A stretch of DNA of 64,000 nucleotides from Gemmata massiliana (GTDB taxonomy: Bacteria > Planctomycetota > Planctomycetia > Gemmatales > Gemmataceae): the NCBI GenBank assembly GCA_000531095.1, contig HG799464.1, forward strand, positions 369,471 through 433,470, written 5' to 3'. Under the pieces are notes generated by a model. It was not told the DNA's origin and made no database searches. It saw only the letters and a list, made by a program, of their open reading frames with translations. Below are positions 9,903-18,818 of this stretch, one piece after another (the first letter of the stretch is position 1; each line of letters opens with the position of its first letter). Both the position numbers and the translations under genes were made by a program.

Positions 9903-11408
9903 TTACCGTTCCGGTTCAAGGTGGGCTGAACGCAGGGCACGTAACCGAGCAAGCAGCGGTTTCGCACGACCGGTTGCGTCGAGGAGTCCACTGTTCGGAA
10001 TGAGGTGCGGTTCTGCGTCCGTCCAGTGATCCCAGGTCACCGTTCGGACCTGCGGCCAGCAAAGTGCGAGCGCGGCGAACGATGCGCCCCACTCGGCCTG
10101 ACCTTCGGGCGACGGGCGGGCGCGCCAGGCCGGTTGCCACACCGATTGGCCAAACTCCGCGGCCTCGTGATCTGGTTCGTCGGACGAGGGAAGGCTCAGA
10201 ACAACCTCCAGCGGCAACCCGAGCATCCCGAACACATCGAGCAAGCGTGCGGTATCGAGCAGGTCGCGCGGCAAGCTCCCACGCGGGCGGACCCCGGCAC
10301 GAACTTCTAACTCCACCGCCGAGAGCCGCACCCCCGCACGGATCAGGTCATCGGGGAACGTGAGCGGCGAAATCGTCTGGTCTTCTGTGGCGAGGTACTC
10401 TCCCCACGGCTGGGCCACGCTCAGGATCAGTTCGAGACCGGAATCGACCTGAGCCGCGGCCTCGAACAGTCGAAACGCGAGTCGGAGCCGGTCGTCGTCG
10501 ACCAGCCCGAGCGAGTCCGTGTGGTTGAACCCCGCACACACGACCCAGCGCCGGACATCGCTCTTATAGCGGTTGATCGCAGTTTCGAGGAAATCGCACA
10601 TGCACGCGGCCAGCGTCGGCAGGTCCGCGGCCCACCCCGCGGCCCACGCGGGAATCATTCCGGACGTGAGATCGATCACCGGCCCGATCGTAACCGGCAG
10701 TCCCGCGGCACACGCGGCCGCGACCGCCGCGTCCGGCTCGGCCCAATCGTACTGCGACTCGTTCCGCTCGATGTCCCGCCAGCGAGAGCACACCGATCCA
10801 GCCGTGAATGCGCGCGTGTACTCCTCAATGGCAGCACGGCGCGGCGCCCGCAAGCACCGCGCCGCGAACCACGTATCGAGCGGTCCCTCGTCTTTGTGGC
10901 GCGTTGTGAGCATTTGCGCGGTGTACTCGCGCGCGAGTTGGTCCGCGAGACTGTGAGCCTGTTCGAGAACGCGCGTGGCCATTGAATCGGACTCGGCCGC
11001 GATCGGAGCGAGCACCGCGCGCCCGAACTGGCGGCTCGCCTCCGCGATCGCGCGCTCGAATTCCGGGGTGGTGCGCAGCCCGATCGACTGCCACTCCGCG
11101 GTCTGCGTGCGGACCTGGTTGAGTTTCCCGCGTGCAAGTTCTACGAGCAGCCGGTACGGTTCGTCGCGCTCGCGAAGGGTCGTCGTCCCGACCACGAGGG
11201 TACCGAACGGCTCGACCGGCCACGGCACGAACAGGTAACCGCTCTCGTTCTGCTTGCGCGTGAGAACCAGGCGCCCGTCGGTGATTTCGACGGTTGTCGG
11301 GCCGGGGGTGAGATCGTGGTACCCGACACTCGCAACGCACGCCTCCCCCAGCATCGCCGCGGCGGTGCCCGGTAATGGGTTCGGCAACAGAAAGGACATC
11401 GACCCCAT
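9903..11408 (-). CDS. GH10 xylanase-like TIM-barrel protein, probably not a classical xylanase
   Basis: About 501 residues. The N-terminal third is a beta-rich domain containing LVELARGKLNQVR, and the C-terminal part looks like a GH10 barrel (VCSRWRDIERNESQYDW resembles the conserved start of that domain). At the position of the GH10 acid/base motif (WDVVNE) it reads WVVCAGFN, about residues 288-295, with no glutamate. The second glutamate region may survive as VELE (365-368). No signal peptide is seen. ATG 11408 fits the family N-terminus (MGSMSF); the upstream extension looks non-coding. Databases may label this protein endo-1,4-beta-xylanase, but the sequence does not support that activity. 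Confidence 0.7.
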   Translation of the reverse strand: MGSMSFLLPNPLPGTAAAMLGEACVASVGYHDLTPGPTTVEITDGRLVLTRKQNESGYLFVPWPVEPFGTLVVGTTTLRERDEPYRLLVELARGKLNQVRTQTAEWQSIGLRTTPEFERAIAEASRQFGRAVLAPIAAESDSMATRVLEQAHSLADQLAREYTAQMLTTRHKDEGPLDTWFAARCLRAPRRAAIEEYTRAFTAGSVCSRWRDIERNESQYDWAEPDAAVAAACAAGLPVTIGPVIDLTSGMIPAWAAGWAADLPTLAACMCDFLETAINRYKSDVRRWVVCAGFNHTDSLGLVDDDRLRLAFRLFEAAAQVDSGLELILSVAQPWGEYLATEDQTISPLTFPDDLIRAGVRLSAVELEVRAGVRPRGSLPRDLLDTARLLDVFGMLGLPLEVVLSLPSSDEPDHEAAEFGQSVWQPAWRARPSPEGQAEWGASFAALALCWPQVRTVTWDHWTDAEPHLIPNSGLLDATGRAKPLLARLRALRSAHLEPER

Positions 11409-11618
11409 ACGTATTTCAATCCGCTTTCCGGTGGTGAACCAGAAAGAACGAGACGGTTCCGACGGGCGAGGAACCGATCCCGGTGTCGTCTCAACGGGCG
11501 AATTCGGACCCGTACCCACCGACAGGCAATGTTTTAGTTATACCCTGAAGATCGACCGGAAGGGAACAGCGTTCGCCGTTCATTGGAGCCGGAAATCCAC
11601 AAATCGCCGAATCTTACT

Positions 11619-12509
11619 TCACGCCGGAGGTGAAACGAGGCTCGTGATCGTGATCCCGTACTTCTCGGCGAGTGCGACAGTCGCAGCCTGATCGATGACA
11701 ATCGTGCGACCGGCCTCGATCGCCAGCGCGGTCGCGCCCGCTTTTCGCATTGTTTCGATGGTCTGAGTGCCCACCGTCGGGACGTCGAACCGCCGGTCCT
11801 GCTCCGGCTTCGCGACCTTCACGACCACGAACCCGCCCTTGCGACACAGTTCGCCGGCCCGGAGTATTGCAAGATCCGTGCCCTCGATCGCTTCGACCGC
11901 GAGTACCGCCCGCTCGCGGACCATTACACTTTGCCCCACGTCCAGGCGCCCCATTTCGCGCGCCAGGTGCCAGCCGAGCGCGATGTCTTGGGTTTCGCTC
12001 TTCGTCGGGCGCCGGCGGGTCAACACGCCTTCACTCACGAGCAACTCCGGGCACAGGTCCAGGGCCGAAACGCACTCCATCCCCTCCGCCCGGAACTCGT
12101 TGATGATGCCGAGCAGGATCGAATCGTCGTTGTTCGCATTCCGCTTACGGAAGAACCAGAACCGAACCATCCGCCAATCGGGGACGAAATGGACCAAGCG
12201 CCAGGGCCGGAACAGAATGCGCTTCTCGAACTTCCCCGCCATTGTCCACTGGCGCACCCCGCCGCGCCGGAACGCGCGCATGATGGTGCCCAGGGACGTC
12301 CGCCGGAGCCAAACAAATTCCGTGCAGAGCGAGCGGAGCGCGGGATCGGCCATGCCCGCAGCGGCCACACAAACGACGGGGATCCCGTGCTCCCGGGCCT
12401 TCTCCGCGAACACGACGGGGAACCGCCCCCCACAGGCCAGTAGCCCGACCGGGGCGCGCGTATTTAGCGCCCCATTTCCCGCTCCGAGTACCGCCGCGTC
12501 AGTTGCCAT
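11619..12509 (-). CDS. lpxI: LpxI-type UDP-2,3-diacylglucosamine diphosphatase (DUF1009)
   Basis: A 296-residue LpxI-family protein. It has the nucleotide-site type LLACGGRFP near the N-terminus and the family signature KVAKPEQDRRFDVPTVGTQTI in the C-terminal half. LpxI hydrolyses UDP-2,3-diacylglucosamine to lipid X and UMP in lipid A synthesis at the cytoplasmic face. ATG 12509 overlaps the lpxD stop by 11 bases, so the longer frame reaching 12683 is rejected as reading into lpxD. Pairing with lpxD supports the assignment. Confidence 0.9.
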   Translation of the reverse strand: MATDAAVLGAGNGALNTRAPVGLLACGGRFPVVFAEKAREHGIPVVCVAAAGMADPALRSLCTEFVWLRRTSLGTIMRAFRRGGVRQWTMAGKFEKRILFRPWRLVHFVPDWRMVRFWFFRKRNANNDDSILLGIINEFRAEGMECVSALDLCPELLVSEGVLTRRRPTKSETQDIALGWHLAREMGRLDVGQSVMVRERAVLAVEAIEGTDLAILRAGELCRKGGFVVVKVAKPEQDRRFDVPTVGTQTIETMRKAGATALAIEAGRTIVIDQAATVALAEKYGITITSLVSPPA

Positions 12510-13533
12510 TCTTCCCGGACCCCGCATCGAGGCGCTTCTTGATCTCTTTGACTTCTGCACGGAGATCCGGCAACCGGCGCAGGCTGAAGTGCATCCGGAT
12601 CTGTTCGTGGACCGGGGTCGCCGGCGAACCGAACACGTGCTGGTCGTCCGGTACGTCCGAGGGCACACCCGACTGCGCGCCAACGGCGACTCGCGCCCCG
12701 AGGGTCACGTGATCCGAGACCCCGGCTTGCCCCGCGAGAACAACGTGATCGCCGGTCGCGGCCGAGCCCGCGACCCCGACCTGACTACAAAACAAGTTGT
12801 GTTTCCCGATCTGGCAGTTGTGCCCGACCTGAACGAGGTTATCGATTTTGGTTCCGGCCCCGATCCGCGTCGGGCCGAAAGTCCCACGGTCGATCGTCGA
12901 GTTCGCCCCGATTTCGACATCGTCCTCGATCTCGACCCACCCCAATTGCGGCACCTTAATGTGCCGCCCGTGGGCGGTCCGGTAACCGAACCCGTCCGCA
13001 CCAACGACCACACCCGCGTGCAGAATCACACGGCTCCCGACCACACACTCGTCGTAAAGCACGACGCGCGGGTGAATCGTGGTGTCGCTACCAATTTTGC
13101 AGAACCGACCGATCGATGCACCCGCGCAGATCGTCGAGTTCGTCCCCACTTCCACGCCCTCTCCGATCACCGCCAACGGCCCGACGGTGACGCCGGGTGC
13201 GAGCTTCGCGGAGGGGTGAATGTGTGCCGAGGGGGAGACGCCACCGGGCGCCTCACTCGGCCGGGCGCGTAGTTGCCGGACGATGCTGGCAAACGCCATG
13301 AGCGGGTCAGAAACCCGGATGATCGGCCGCCCGTTCACGGGAACCGATACCGGGACAATGGCCGCGGACGCCTTACTGGAGTGCCACGCGGACAGATTCT
13401 TCCCGTTCTCGACGAACGTAATGTCGCCGGGTTGCGCTTCGCCCAAGGTACGGGCATTCGAGATCGTAAGTTCCGGGTCACCGAGAACTTCGCCTCGCAC
13501 CCATTCGGCCAGTTGCCGCACGGTGACGTTCAC
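12499..13533 (-). CDS. lpxD: UDP-3-O-acylglucosamine N-acyltransferase LpxD
   Basis: About 344 residues, the normal length for LpxD. An N-terminal UDP-GlcNAc-binding domain (VTVRQLAEWVRGEV, then GDITFVENGKN) is followed by hexapeptide repeats forming a left-handed helix, including GFGYRTAHGRH, GANSTIDRGTFG and NLVQVGHNCQIG, where the catalytic histidine lies. It adds the second acyl chain to UDP-3-O-acylglucosamine in lipid A synthesis. GTG 13533 was chosen because AAGAAGGG lies about 9 bases upstream and the protein then starts at the family position; the frame extends to 13884 without homology. It is translationally coupled to lpxI. Confidence 0.92.
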   Translation of the reverse strand: MNVTVRQLAEWVRGEVLGDPELTISNARTLGEAQPGDITFVENGKNLSAWHSSKASAAIVPVSVPVNGRPIIRVSDPLMAFASIVRQLRARPSEAPGGVSPSAHIHPSAKLAPGVTVGPLAVIGEGVEVGTNSTICAGASIGRFCKIGSDTTIHPRVVLYDECVVGSRVILHAGVVVGADGFGYRTAHGRHIKVPQLGWVEIEDDVEIGANSTIDRGTFGPTRIGAGTKIDNLVQVGHNCQIGKHNLFCSQVGVAGSAATGDHVVLAGQAGVSDHVTLGARVAVGAQSGVPSDVPDDQHVFGSPATPVHEQIRMHFSLRRLPDLRAEVKEIKKRLDAGSGKNGN

Positions 13534-13729
13534 GGAGTTGGTCCCTTCTTCCGTGCGAGCCGGAAAATCCGGTCGCCCGGAGTTCGCGGAGGTTAGCGAA
13601 CCCGCACGGACGAGACAAGCCCAACCGTTCGGGGGTACCGCACTGACATTGATGAGTATCGACCCGCGGCGCTGTCGGGGATAGGCGGAGATTGGGGGAA
13701 TTCGAGGAACCCGGACGTGACCGTGACGG

Positions 13730-14104
13730 TTATGCCGGGCGAATATCAGAGAGTTGTGCGAAGTCGGACGGCGAGACTGCACCGGATTCCGCTTCGATCG
13801 CCCCGCCGCCCGCCTCGGCACACGCCCACGCGACGCGATCGCGCGCGGCCAGCAGTGTGACATCCGCGTTACTCCAAACGACACAGTTAACGGAATCGGG
13901 AGTCTGGCGAAGGGTGACCATACCCGAACCGGCCGCGATCCGCAGTTCGCGCCACCCGGCTTCCGGGGTCTCGTCCGGGAACGCGGGTAGCCCGTCGATC
14001 ATCCGAATCACGGCCGATTCGCCGACACGAACGAGCTGAGCTTTGATAGCGTCCCACGCCGGCACGCCGCCGGCGGGGAATCGAACGACGCGGTCCAAAC
14101 CCAT
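13730..14104 (-). CDS. Hypothetical protein, 124 residues
   Basis: A soluble, unrecognised protein. It starts at an ATG preceded by an AGGT site and lies 7 bases after the stop of the small exported protein upstream, so the two are probably co-transcribed. The sequence has a hydrophobic-polar alternation consistent with a small folded domain (ELRIAAGSGMVTLRQ, DRVAWACAEAGGGAIE) and no membrane segment. No function is suggested by motifs. Confidence 0.6.
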   Translation of the reverse strand: MGLDRVVRFPAGGVPAWDAIKAQLVRVGESAVIRMIDGLPAFPDETPEAGWRELRIAAGSGMVTLRQTPDSVNCVVWSNADVTLLAARDRVAWACAEAGGGAIEAESGAVSPSDFAQLSDIRPA

Positions 14105-14111
14105 GTGAAAC

Positions 14112-14465
14112 CTATTTCGCGTTGCCGATCAGGATCTCTTCGAGCCGCTTCTTCTGTTCCGCCGTGAGCACCGCCTTCTCTTCCTTGAGCATGCTCGCTT
14201 CGAGTTCCGCGATCTTGGACTTCAGTTTGGTGATCTCGTCCTTGTGCTTCGATTGAATTTTGTACACTTCTTGAACTTGCGAATCCGTAAGCCCCAGCTT
14301 CTTCCAGTTCGCAGGGAGTGTCCCCTTATACTTGGTCGCGTCGTCCTTCTTGTCTTCCTTTTTCTCGGCTTTCTTCTCGTCCTTTTTGGTCTCTTGGCCA
14401 ACGAGGCCACCAGAAAAGACAACCAGTGCAGCAAACAAACCGGCAAGCAAGCTCGACCGAATCAT
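14112..14465 (-). CDS. Small exported Lys-rich coiled-coil protein
   Basis: A 117-residue protein with a signal peptide (SLLAGLFAALVVFSGGLVGQ) followed by a very Lys/Asp/Glu-rich stretch (about 26-44) and an amphipathic helical region with LTDSQVQEVYKIQ and LTAEQKKRLEEIL. The two LT..Q helices recall the periplasmic Spy/CpxP and heavy-metal-resistance protein folds, but similarity is only of pattern. AAGGGG lies at good spacing before the ATG. It probably resides in the periplasm; the function is unknown. Confidence 0.75.
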   Translation of the reverse strand: MIRSSLLAGLFAALVVFSGGLVGQETKKDEKKAEKKEDKKDDATKYKGTLPANWKKLGLTDSQVQEVYKIQSKHKDEITKLKSKIAELEASMLKEEKAVLTAEQKKRLEEILIGNAK

Positions 14466-14598
14466 GGGCGCCCCTTGATGGGTGGCAGGTGAGAAAACGA
14501 ATCTGCGAACGACGCAGCGTGACTAATATCCAGTCATTAGGCTCGCCCTCGCAAGTGAAAAAACCCTCACCTGCACAAAATTTCCCCATCCCGGCCCT

Positions 14599-16467
14599 TT
14601 ATCCCCCGCACCCGGTGGGGCTCTGGCCCCCTTCCCCGCCCTCGCCGCTCACGGCTTCGGCCATCACGCGGAGCTGAATGACACTGCGTTCTTGCTCCTT
14701 TTCCAGGTACGCGCGCCCCTTCTTCACGTTCACGTGGTCCCACGGGAGCTTCTCACCGATCGGCCGCTGGCGCGACCGGTAGAAGTCCACATCGATTCCC
14801 ATGTCCGCGAACGACTTCCACCACTGTTCCGGGCGGAAGCACTCTTTCCACCCGTCGAACCGGGCGCCGCGCCGCCACGCCTCGTGGAGCCCGGGCGCCA
14901 CGCGCCGGTCGCCGCGCGTCAGAATGCCTTCGAGGAGGCTCGTTTCGACGTCGTGCTGCTTGATCTTCACCCACTTGTTCCGCTTCTGGCGGTGCAGGTA
15001 GTCGCCCGCCCAGCGGAAGTATTCGCGCGACTGCATCCCGTTCCACTGGTACGGCGTGTGCGGCTTCGGGATGAAGTTCGACACACTCGCGGTCACTTCC
15101 TTGTATCGACCGGTCGCCTGTTTCCCGACCTCGCTGATCGCCTCCGCGAGTTCCACGATGCCGTCCAAGTCTACCGAGCGCTCGCCCGGCAGCCCACACA
15201 GGAAGTAGAGCTTCACGTGCGACATGCCCGCCTTGAACGCTTCACGGCAGCCCTCGATGAGGTCGTCGTTCTTGATCGGCTTGCGGATCTGCGTCCGCAT
15301 GTCATCGCGTGCGACTTCGGGCGCGAGCGTCAGCCCGGCCCGGCGCCACCCCTGCATCAGTTGCGGAACGCTCCGGAGCTGGTGGTTCACGCGCAGGCTC
15401 GGCAACGACACATTCACCCCGAGCGGCCCGAACACCTCGTGCATCCGCCGGACCAGTTCCTCGAAGTGCGGGTAGTCGCTGCTCGAGAGCGACAGCAGGC
15501 TGATTTCGTTCATCCCGGTGTTGCGGTAGCTGTCCAGAGCGGCCTGGACGATCGTTTCGACCGAGCGCACCCGCAGCGGGCGCTTGATGACGGTGGACTG
15601 GCAGAACCGGCACTGCCACGGGCACCCGCGCATGATCTCGATCGCGATGCGGTCGTGCGGCGTCTGCACGAACGACACGACCGGCTTCGTGGGGAGCGGG
15701 ATCGAATCGAGATCCTGGGTGATCGTGCAACTCTCGATTTGCGCGGGCACGTCGCTCCGCGTGCGGTTGACGGCCGCGATCGTGCCGTCCGCGTGGTAAT
15801 CGAACACGTAGAACGCGGGCGCGTAGGCCCACTTCGTGCTGCCGACCAGTTCGGCCAGCATTTCCATCCGGCGCTTGTGCGTCAGGTCGCCGTCCCGGAT
15901 CGCGACCTCCTTCAACGCCATCCACTTTTCCATCACCCACGGCAGCGATTCTTCACCGTCACCGATGATGAAGAGATCCACGAACGGCGCGAGCAGCTCC
16001 GGGTTCTGCGCGCCGGGACCGCCCGCGATCACGAGCGGGTCCGTCACCATCCGCTCGTTGCTGAACATCGGAACGCCGCCGAGGTCGATCATGGTGAGCA
16101 GGTTCGTGTAGCACACCTCGTACTGCAGGCTGAACCCGATGATGTCGAACTCGGACAGCGGCGTGAATGTTTCCAGCCCGTACAGCGGGAGCCGGTTGCG
16201 GCGCAGTTCGCCCTCGAAATCCAACCACGGTGCGAACGCCCGCTCGCAGGCCCACTGCGGGTCGTTGTTCATGATCGTGTACAGCACTTGGAACCCGTGG
16301 TGGCTCATCCCGAGCGTGTAAGCGTCCGGGAAGCACAGGCACACTTTTCCGCGCACGTGGCGGTGATCTTTGGGAACGGAGTGGAGTTCGCCGCCGGTGT
16401 ATTGAGCGGGCGTCTTCACACGCGGCAACACCCGCATGACGGCTTCACGAACGGCGGTGTTCAACAT
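14599..16467 (-). CDS. TIGR03960-type B12-binding radical SAM protein
   Basis: About 622 residues. The N-terminal half contains a cobalamin-binding-like Rossmann region (FPDAYTLGMSHHGFQVLY, FIIGDGEE), and the central region has the radical SAM motif CPWQCRFCQ (CxxxCxxC). A C-terminal extension follows (GARFDGWKECF). This layout matches TIGR03960. In many bacteria a TIGR03936 (DUF2344) domain follows or is fused; none is seen here. ATG 16467 was chosen because the frame upstream lacks the family start. A methyl transfer or RNA-modification role is possible, but the substrate is not known. Confidence 0.85.
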   Translation of the reverse strand: MLNTAVREAVMRVLPRVKTPAQYTGGELHSVPKDHRHVRGKVCLCFPDAYTLGMSHHGFQVLYTIMNNDPQWACERAFAPWLDFEGELRRNRLPLYGLETFTPLSEFDIIGFSLQYEVCYTNLLTMIDLGGVPMFSNERMVTDPLVIAGGPGAQNPELLAPFVDLFIIGDGEESLPWVMEKWMALKEVAIRDGDLTHKRRMEMLAELVGSTKWAYAPAFYVFDYHADGTIAAVNRTRSDVPAQIESCTITQDLDSIPLPTKPVVSFVQTPHDRIAIEIMRGCPWQCRFCQSTVIKRPLRVRSVETIVQAALDSYRNTGMNEISLLSLSSSDYPHFEELVRRMHEVFGPLGVNVSLPSLRVNHQLRSVPQLMQGWRRAGLTLAPEVARDDMRTQIRKPIKNDDLIEGCREAFKAGMSHVKLYFLCGLPGERSVDLDGIVELAEAISEVGKQATGRYKEVTASVSNFIPKPHTPYQWNGMQSREYFRWAGDYLHRQKRNKWVKIKQHDVETSLLEGILTRGDRRVAPGLHEAWRRGARFDGWKECFRPEQWWKSFADMGIDVDFYRSRQRPIGEKLPWDHVNVKKGRAYLEKEQERSVIQLRVMAEAVSGEGGEGGQSPTGCGG

Positions 16468-16574
16468 GAGACAGGTCTCGCGATCGGCGTAACTTCGCAA
16501 CGCAGCGATTATACCAGCCGAAGACGAGAAAGCCCCGGGCAGACCTGGGACTTGAACGACGAATTGACGCGAAT

Positions 16575-17819
16575 TCAGGACTTGTTCCGAGCCAGTTCCT
16601 CGATCCACCCGGCGGCTACTTCAAATCCGTTATCTCCTCGCGCTTGGACCGCGACCTCTTGACACCGCACGCGCACCTCCGGGGTCATGAGCCGGGTCAA
16701 CGCAGAAGCCATGTGCCCTGCGGTCCGTTGCCGCGGCCCGAGCGCGACGCCAACGCCCAATCGCGTGATCCGAGCGGCGTTGTCCGGTTGGTCCCATGCC
16801 AGTGGAAGTACGAGTTGCGGGCACCCCGATTCCAGCGCGGCGGCAGTTGTACCCACTCCGCCGTGGTGAACTACCGCTCCGCACAGCGGGAGCAGCGCCC
16901 GAAACGGAGCGAACCCACAGTGCCGGATCGTGGGCGGCAGTCGAGCAGGAAGTTGCTCCGGGTACTTTGTCAGAAGCAGCCCGCGCGCCCCGAGCTTTTC
17001 ACACGCAGCGACCGCGGCGCGAAAGAATCCGCTCGCGTGCGTCATTCCGGTCCCCAGCGTAAATGCGATCGGTGGTGAACCGGCCTCGCAAAATGCCCTG
17101 ATATCTTCGGGTAACTCGTTCCGGGTACCGTCGCACCGCCCGAACCCGGCGAGCCGCAGTTGCGCGGGCCAGTCGGACGGGTGCCCCGCATACCAACGCG
17201 GAAATAGCCCGATCACCAGATCCGGCGACCACCACCAGCGGAACACGCGCCGGACCGGAGCTAACCCGAGTGTTGCCCGAACCGAATTGAGCGACCGGGC
17301 GACGAGCCAGTACCCGGCCGCGTCCAGTGCCAACCAGTACAAACTCCGCAACGAGTGAGGAAACCACGACGGGATCGTCAGCCCGCCGGCCATTTGGGGC
17401 GGCGAGATGTTGCTCGGTATTAAACCGGGCTGAAGGAGCAGCGACGCGGTCGGGCAGCGCACTTTCTCCTGAACGAGCCGGCCGGCCAAAAGACCGGGAT
17501 TTGTAACCAGAACGCTATCCGGTTCTCGGACGAGTTTCACCAGGAGTTCATACTGGCGTGGGATCATCGGAGCGCCCCACCGGGCCATCATCCGACCACT
17601 GCGGAGCGGGTGAAAAAGATCGGGGTGGGCGAGCATCTGACCGACTTCCGCGGTCGTTACAAGCGACGCGAACGCAAGCCCCAGTGCCTCCGCTCGAGTA
17701 CGGTACGGCTCCGGAGCCGCCACCGTGACCCGGTGCCCGCGCGCTCGTAGCACTGCCCCGAGGCCGAGGTGCGGGAACACGTCTCCGTCGGTGCCTACGG
17801 TAGCGAGGATGACGTGCAT
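16575..17819 (-). CDS. UGT/MGT-like glycosyltransferase (GT1)
   Basis: A 414-residue GT-B glycosyltransferase. The N-terminus MHVILATVGTDGDVFPHLGLG is the acceptor-side start typical of the family. The C-terminal donor site reads HHGGVGTTAAALESGCPQLVLPLAWDQPDNA, which matches the nucleotide-sugar signature with HxGGxGT and the final DQ. Such enzymes transfer sugars to lipids, sterols or secondary metabolites; the acceptor cannot be assigned. It ends about 107 bases before the radical SAM gene begins on the same strand. Confidence 0.9.
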   Translation of the reverse strand: MHVILATVGTDGDVFPHLGLGAVLRARGHRVTVAAPEPYRTRAEALGLAFASLVTTAEVGQMLAHPDLFHPLRSGRMMARWGAPMIPRQYELLVKLVREPDSVLVTNPGLLAGRLVQEKVRCPTASLLLQPGLIPSNISPPQMAGGLTIPSWFPHSLRSLYWLALDAAGYWLVARSLNSVRATLGLAPVRRVFRWWWSPDLVIGLFPRWYAGHPSDWPAQLRLAGFGRCDGTRNELPEDIRAFCEAGSPPIAFTLGTGMTHASGFFRAAVAACEKLGARGLLLTKYPEQLPARLPPTIRHCGFAPFRALLPLCGAVVHHGGVGTTAAALESGCPQLVLPLAWDQPDNAARITRLGVGVALGPRQRTAGHMASALTRLMTPEVRVRCQEVAVQARGDNGFEVAAGWIEELARNKS

Positions 17820-18266
17820 TCAAGCGCTCCCGTTGGAACGTTTCGTACCCCATCTACATGACGTCCCACAGCGGTGACCAACTCACCTGCCGGCACGGTA
17901 TCAATGAGTGAAATTCGAGCCCGAATTGCGCAGACGGATAGGACGAGAGGAGTTTGGTAGAAATGTTGGTCGCGTCGGGGGCTACTTCTGAACTTGGGAC
18001 GCGGAAGGCTCACGGCACCGCTGGAGTGCGATGCCCCTAAAAATAAGTACAGGATCGGGACCGCGTTCGGCGCGGTCGGTCCGGTCCGATCCTGGGGGCG
18101 AGCACACCTGCGGTGCTGGAACAGCCGTTCCCCGCGTGGCAGTGCCCGGCACAAACTCGGGCGACGCAACATCGCCCGCTACTGCAAAGCAGTGGTGCTA
18201 ACCCCCGACGCGACTCAACGGCGATAAACTACCCCGCGACCGCCCGCCGTGCAACCAAGGATAAAC
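17820..18266. other. Intergenic region with two adjacent hairpins
   Basis: This divergent region separates the glycosyltransferase from the DUF1415 gene. It contains a long imperfect hairpin (18050-18094; the arms share AGGATCGG/CCGATCCT) followed directly by a small hairpin AGCAC/GTGCT at 18101-18117, and a 5-base stem at 18181-18193. No ORF is convincing. The hairpins may be a leader structure or a remnant terminator; no known RNA family was recognised. Confidence 0.4.
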
Positions 18267-18818
18267 GTGCTCACGACAGAAACCGTCATCGAACAGACGC
18301 GCCGGTGGATTTCGGACGTGGTGATCGGTCTGAACTTGTGCCCGTTCGCCCGGCGCGTGTTCGATAGCGGCCTGATCCGGTTCACGGTCACCGACGCGGC
18401 AGACGAGGATGCACTCCGCGCGGCTCTTGCACACGAACTCCGGTCGCTCGCCGATACCCCAGCCGAACAAGTCGAAACCGCGATCCTGATCCACCCGCAC
18501 GTTCTGGGCGACTTCCTCGATTACAACGATTTCGTTGTCGAAACCGAATCGCTGATTGAGGAACTCGATTTGACCGGCGTGATCCAGATCGCGGGGTTCC
18601 ACCCGCGGTACCAGTTCGGCGGCACGCGCCCGAATGACGTGGAGAACTACACCAACCGGTCACCGTTCCCGATGCTCCACCTGTTACGCGAGGACAGCAT
18701 TACTGCGGTGAACGACGACCCGGAAAAGCTCCTGGAAATACCGCGGCGGAACGTCGAAACGCTCCGCCGCATGGGAAAGGCTCAAATTCAGAAGCTGCTC
18801 AACCGCGCTACTTCTTGA
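18267..18818 (+). CDS. DUF1415-family protein
   Basis: A 183-residue protein with the family features WISDVVIGLNLCPFARRVF, LIHPHVLGDFLDYNDF and GFHPRYQFGG, which define DUF1415. The function of the family is unknown; the conserved Cys, His and Asp residues hint at metal or catalytic roles. GTG 18267 is preceded by AAGG six bases away, giving the expected N-terminus; GTG 18249 is an alternative. The gene is convergent with the cytochrome gene and overlaps it by 11 bases at the 3' ends. Confidence 0.85.
   Translation: MLTTETVIEQTRRWISDVVIGLNLCPFARRVFDSGLIRFTVTDAADEDALRAALAHELRSLADTPAEQVETAILIHPHVLGDFLDYNDFVVETESLIEELDLTGVIQIAGFHPRYQFGGTRPNDVENYTNRSPFPMLHLLREDSITAVNDDPEKLLEIPRRNVETLRRMGKAQIQKLLNRATS

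Noticed and set aside
12510..12683. N-terminal extension of LpxI
   Set aside because: The added 58 codons run inside lpxD in another frame. ATG 12509 gives the family length and start.
11767..13272. 501-residue plus-strand frame
   Set aside because: It lies opposite lpxI and lpxD, both with strong family motifs; the product has shadow-like composition.
13534..13884. N-terminal extension of LpxD
   Set aside because: The Arg/Ser-rich 117 residues do not belong to LpxD; GTG 13533 has a ribosome-binding site and the correct length.
14692..16662. 656-residue open frame on the plus strand
   Set aside because: It is the antisense of the radical SAM gene, whose CxxxCxxC motif and family length are clear. 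The plus-strand product is Arg/His/Leu-rich with no domain, as expected for GC-rich shadows.
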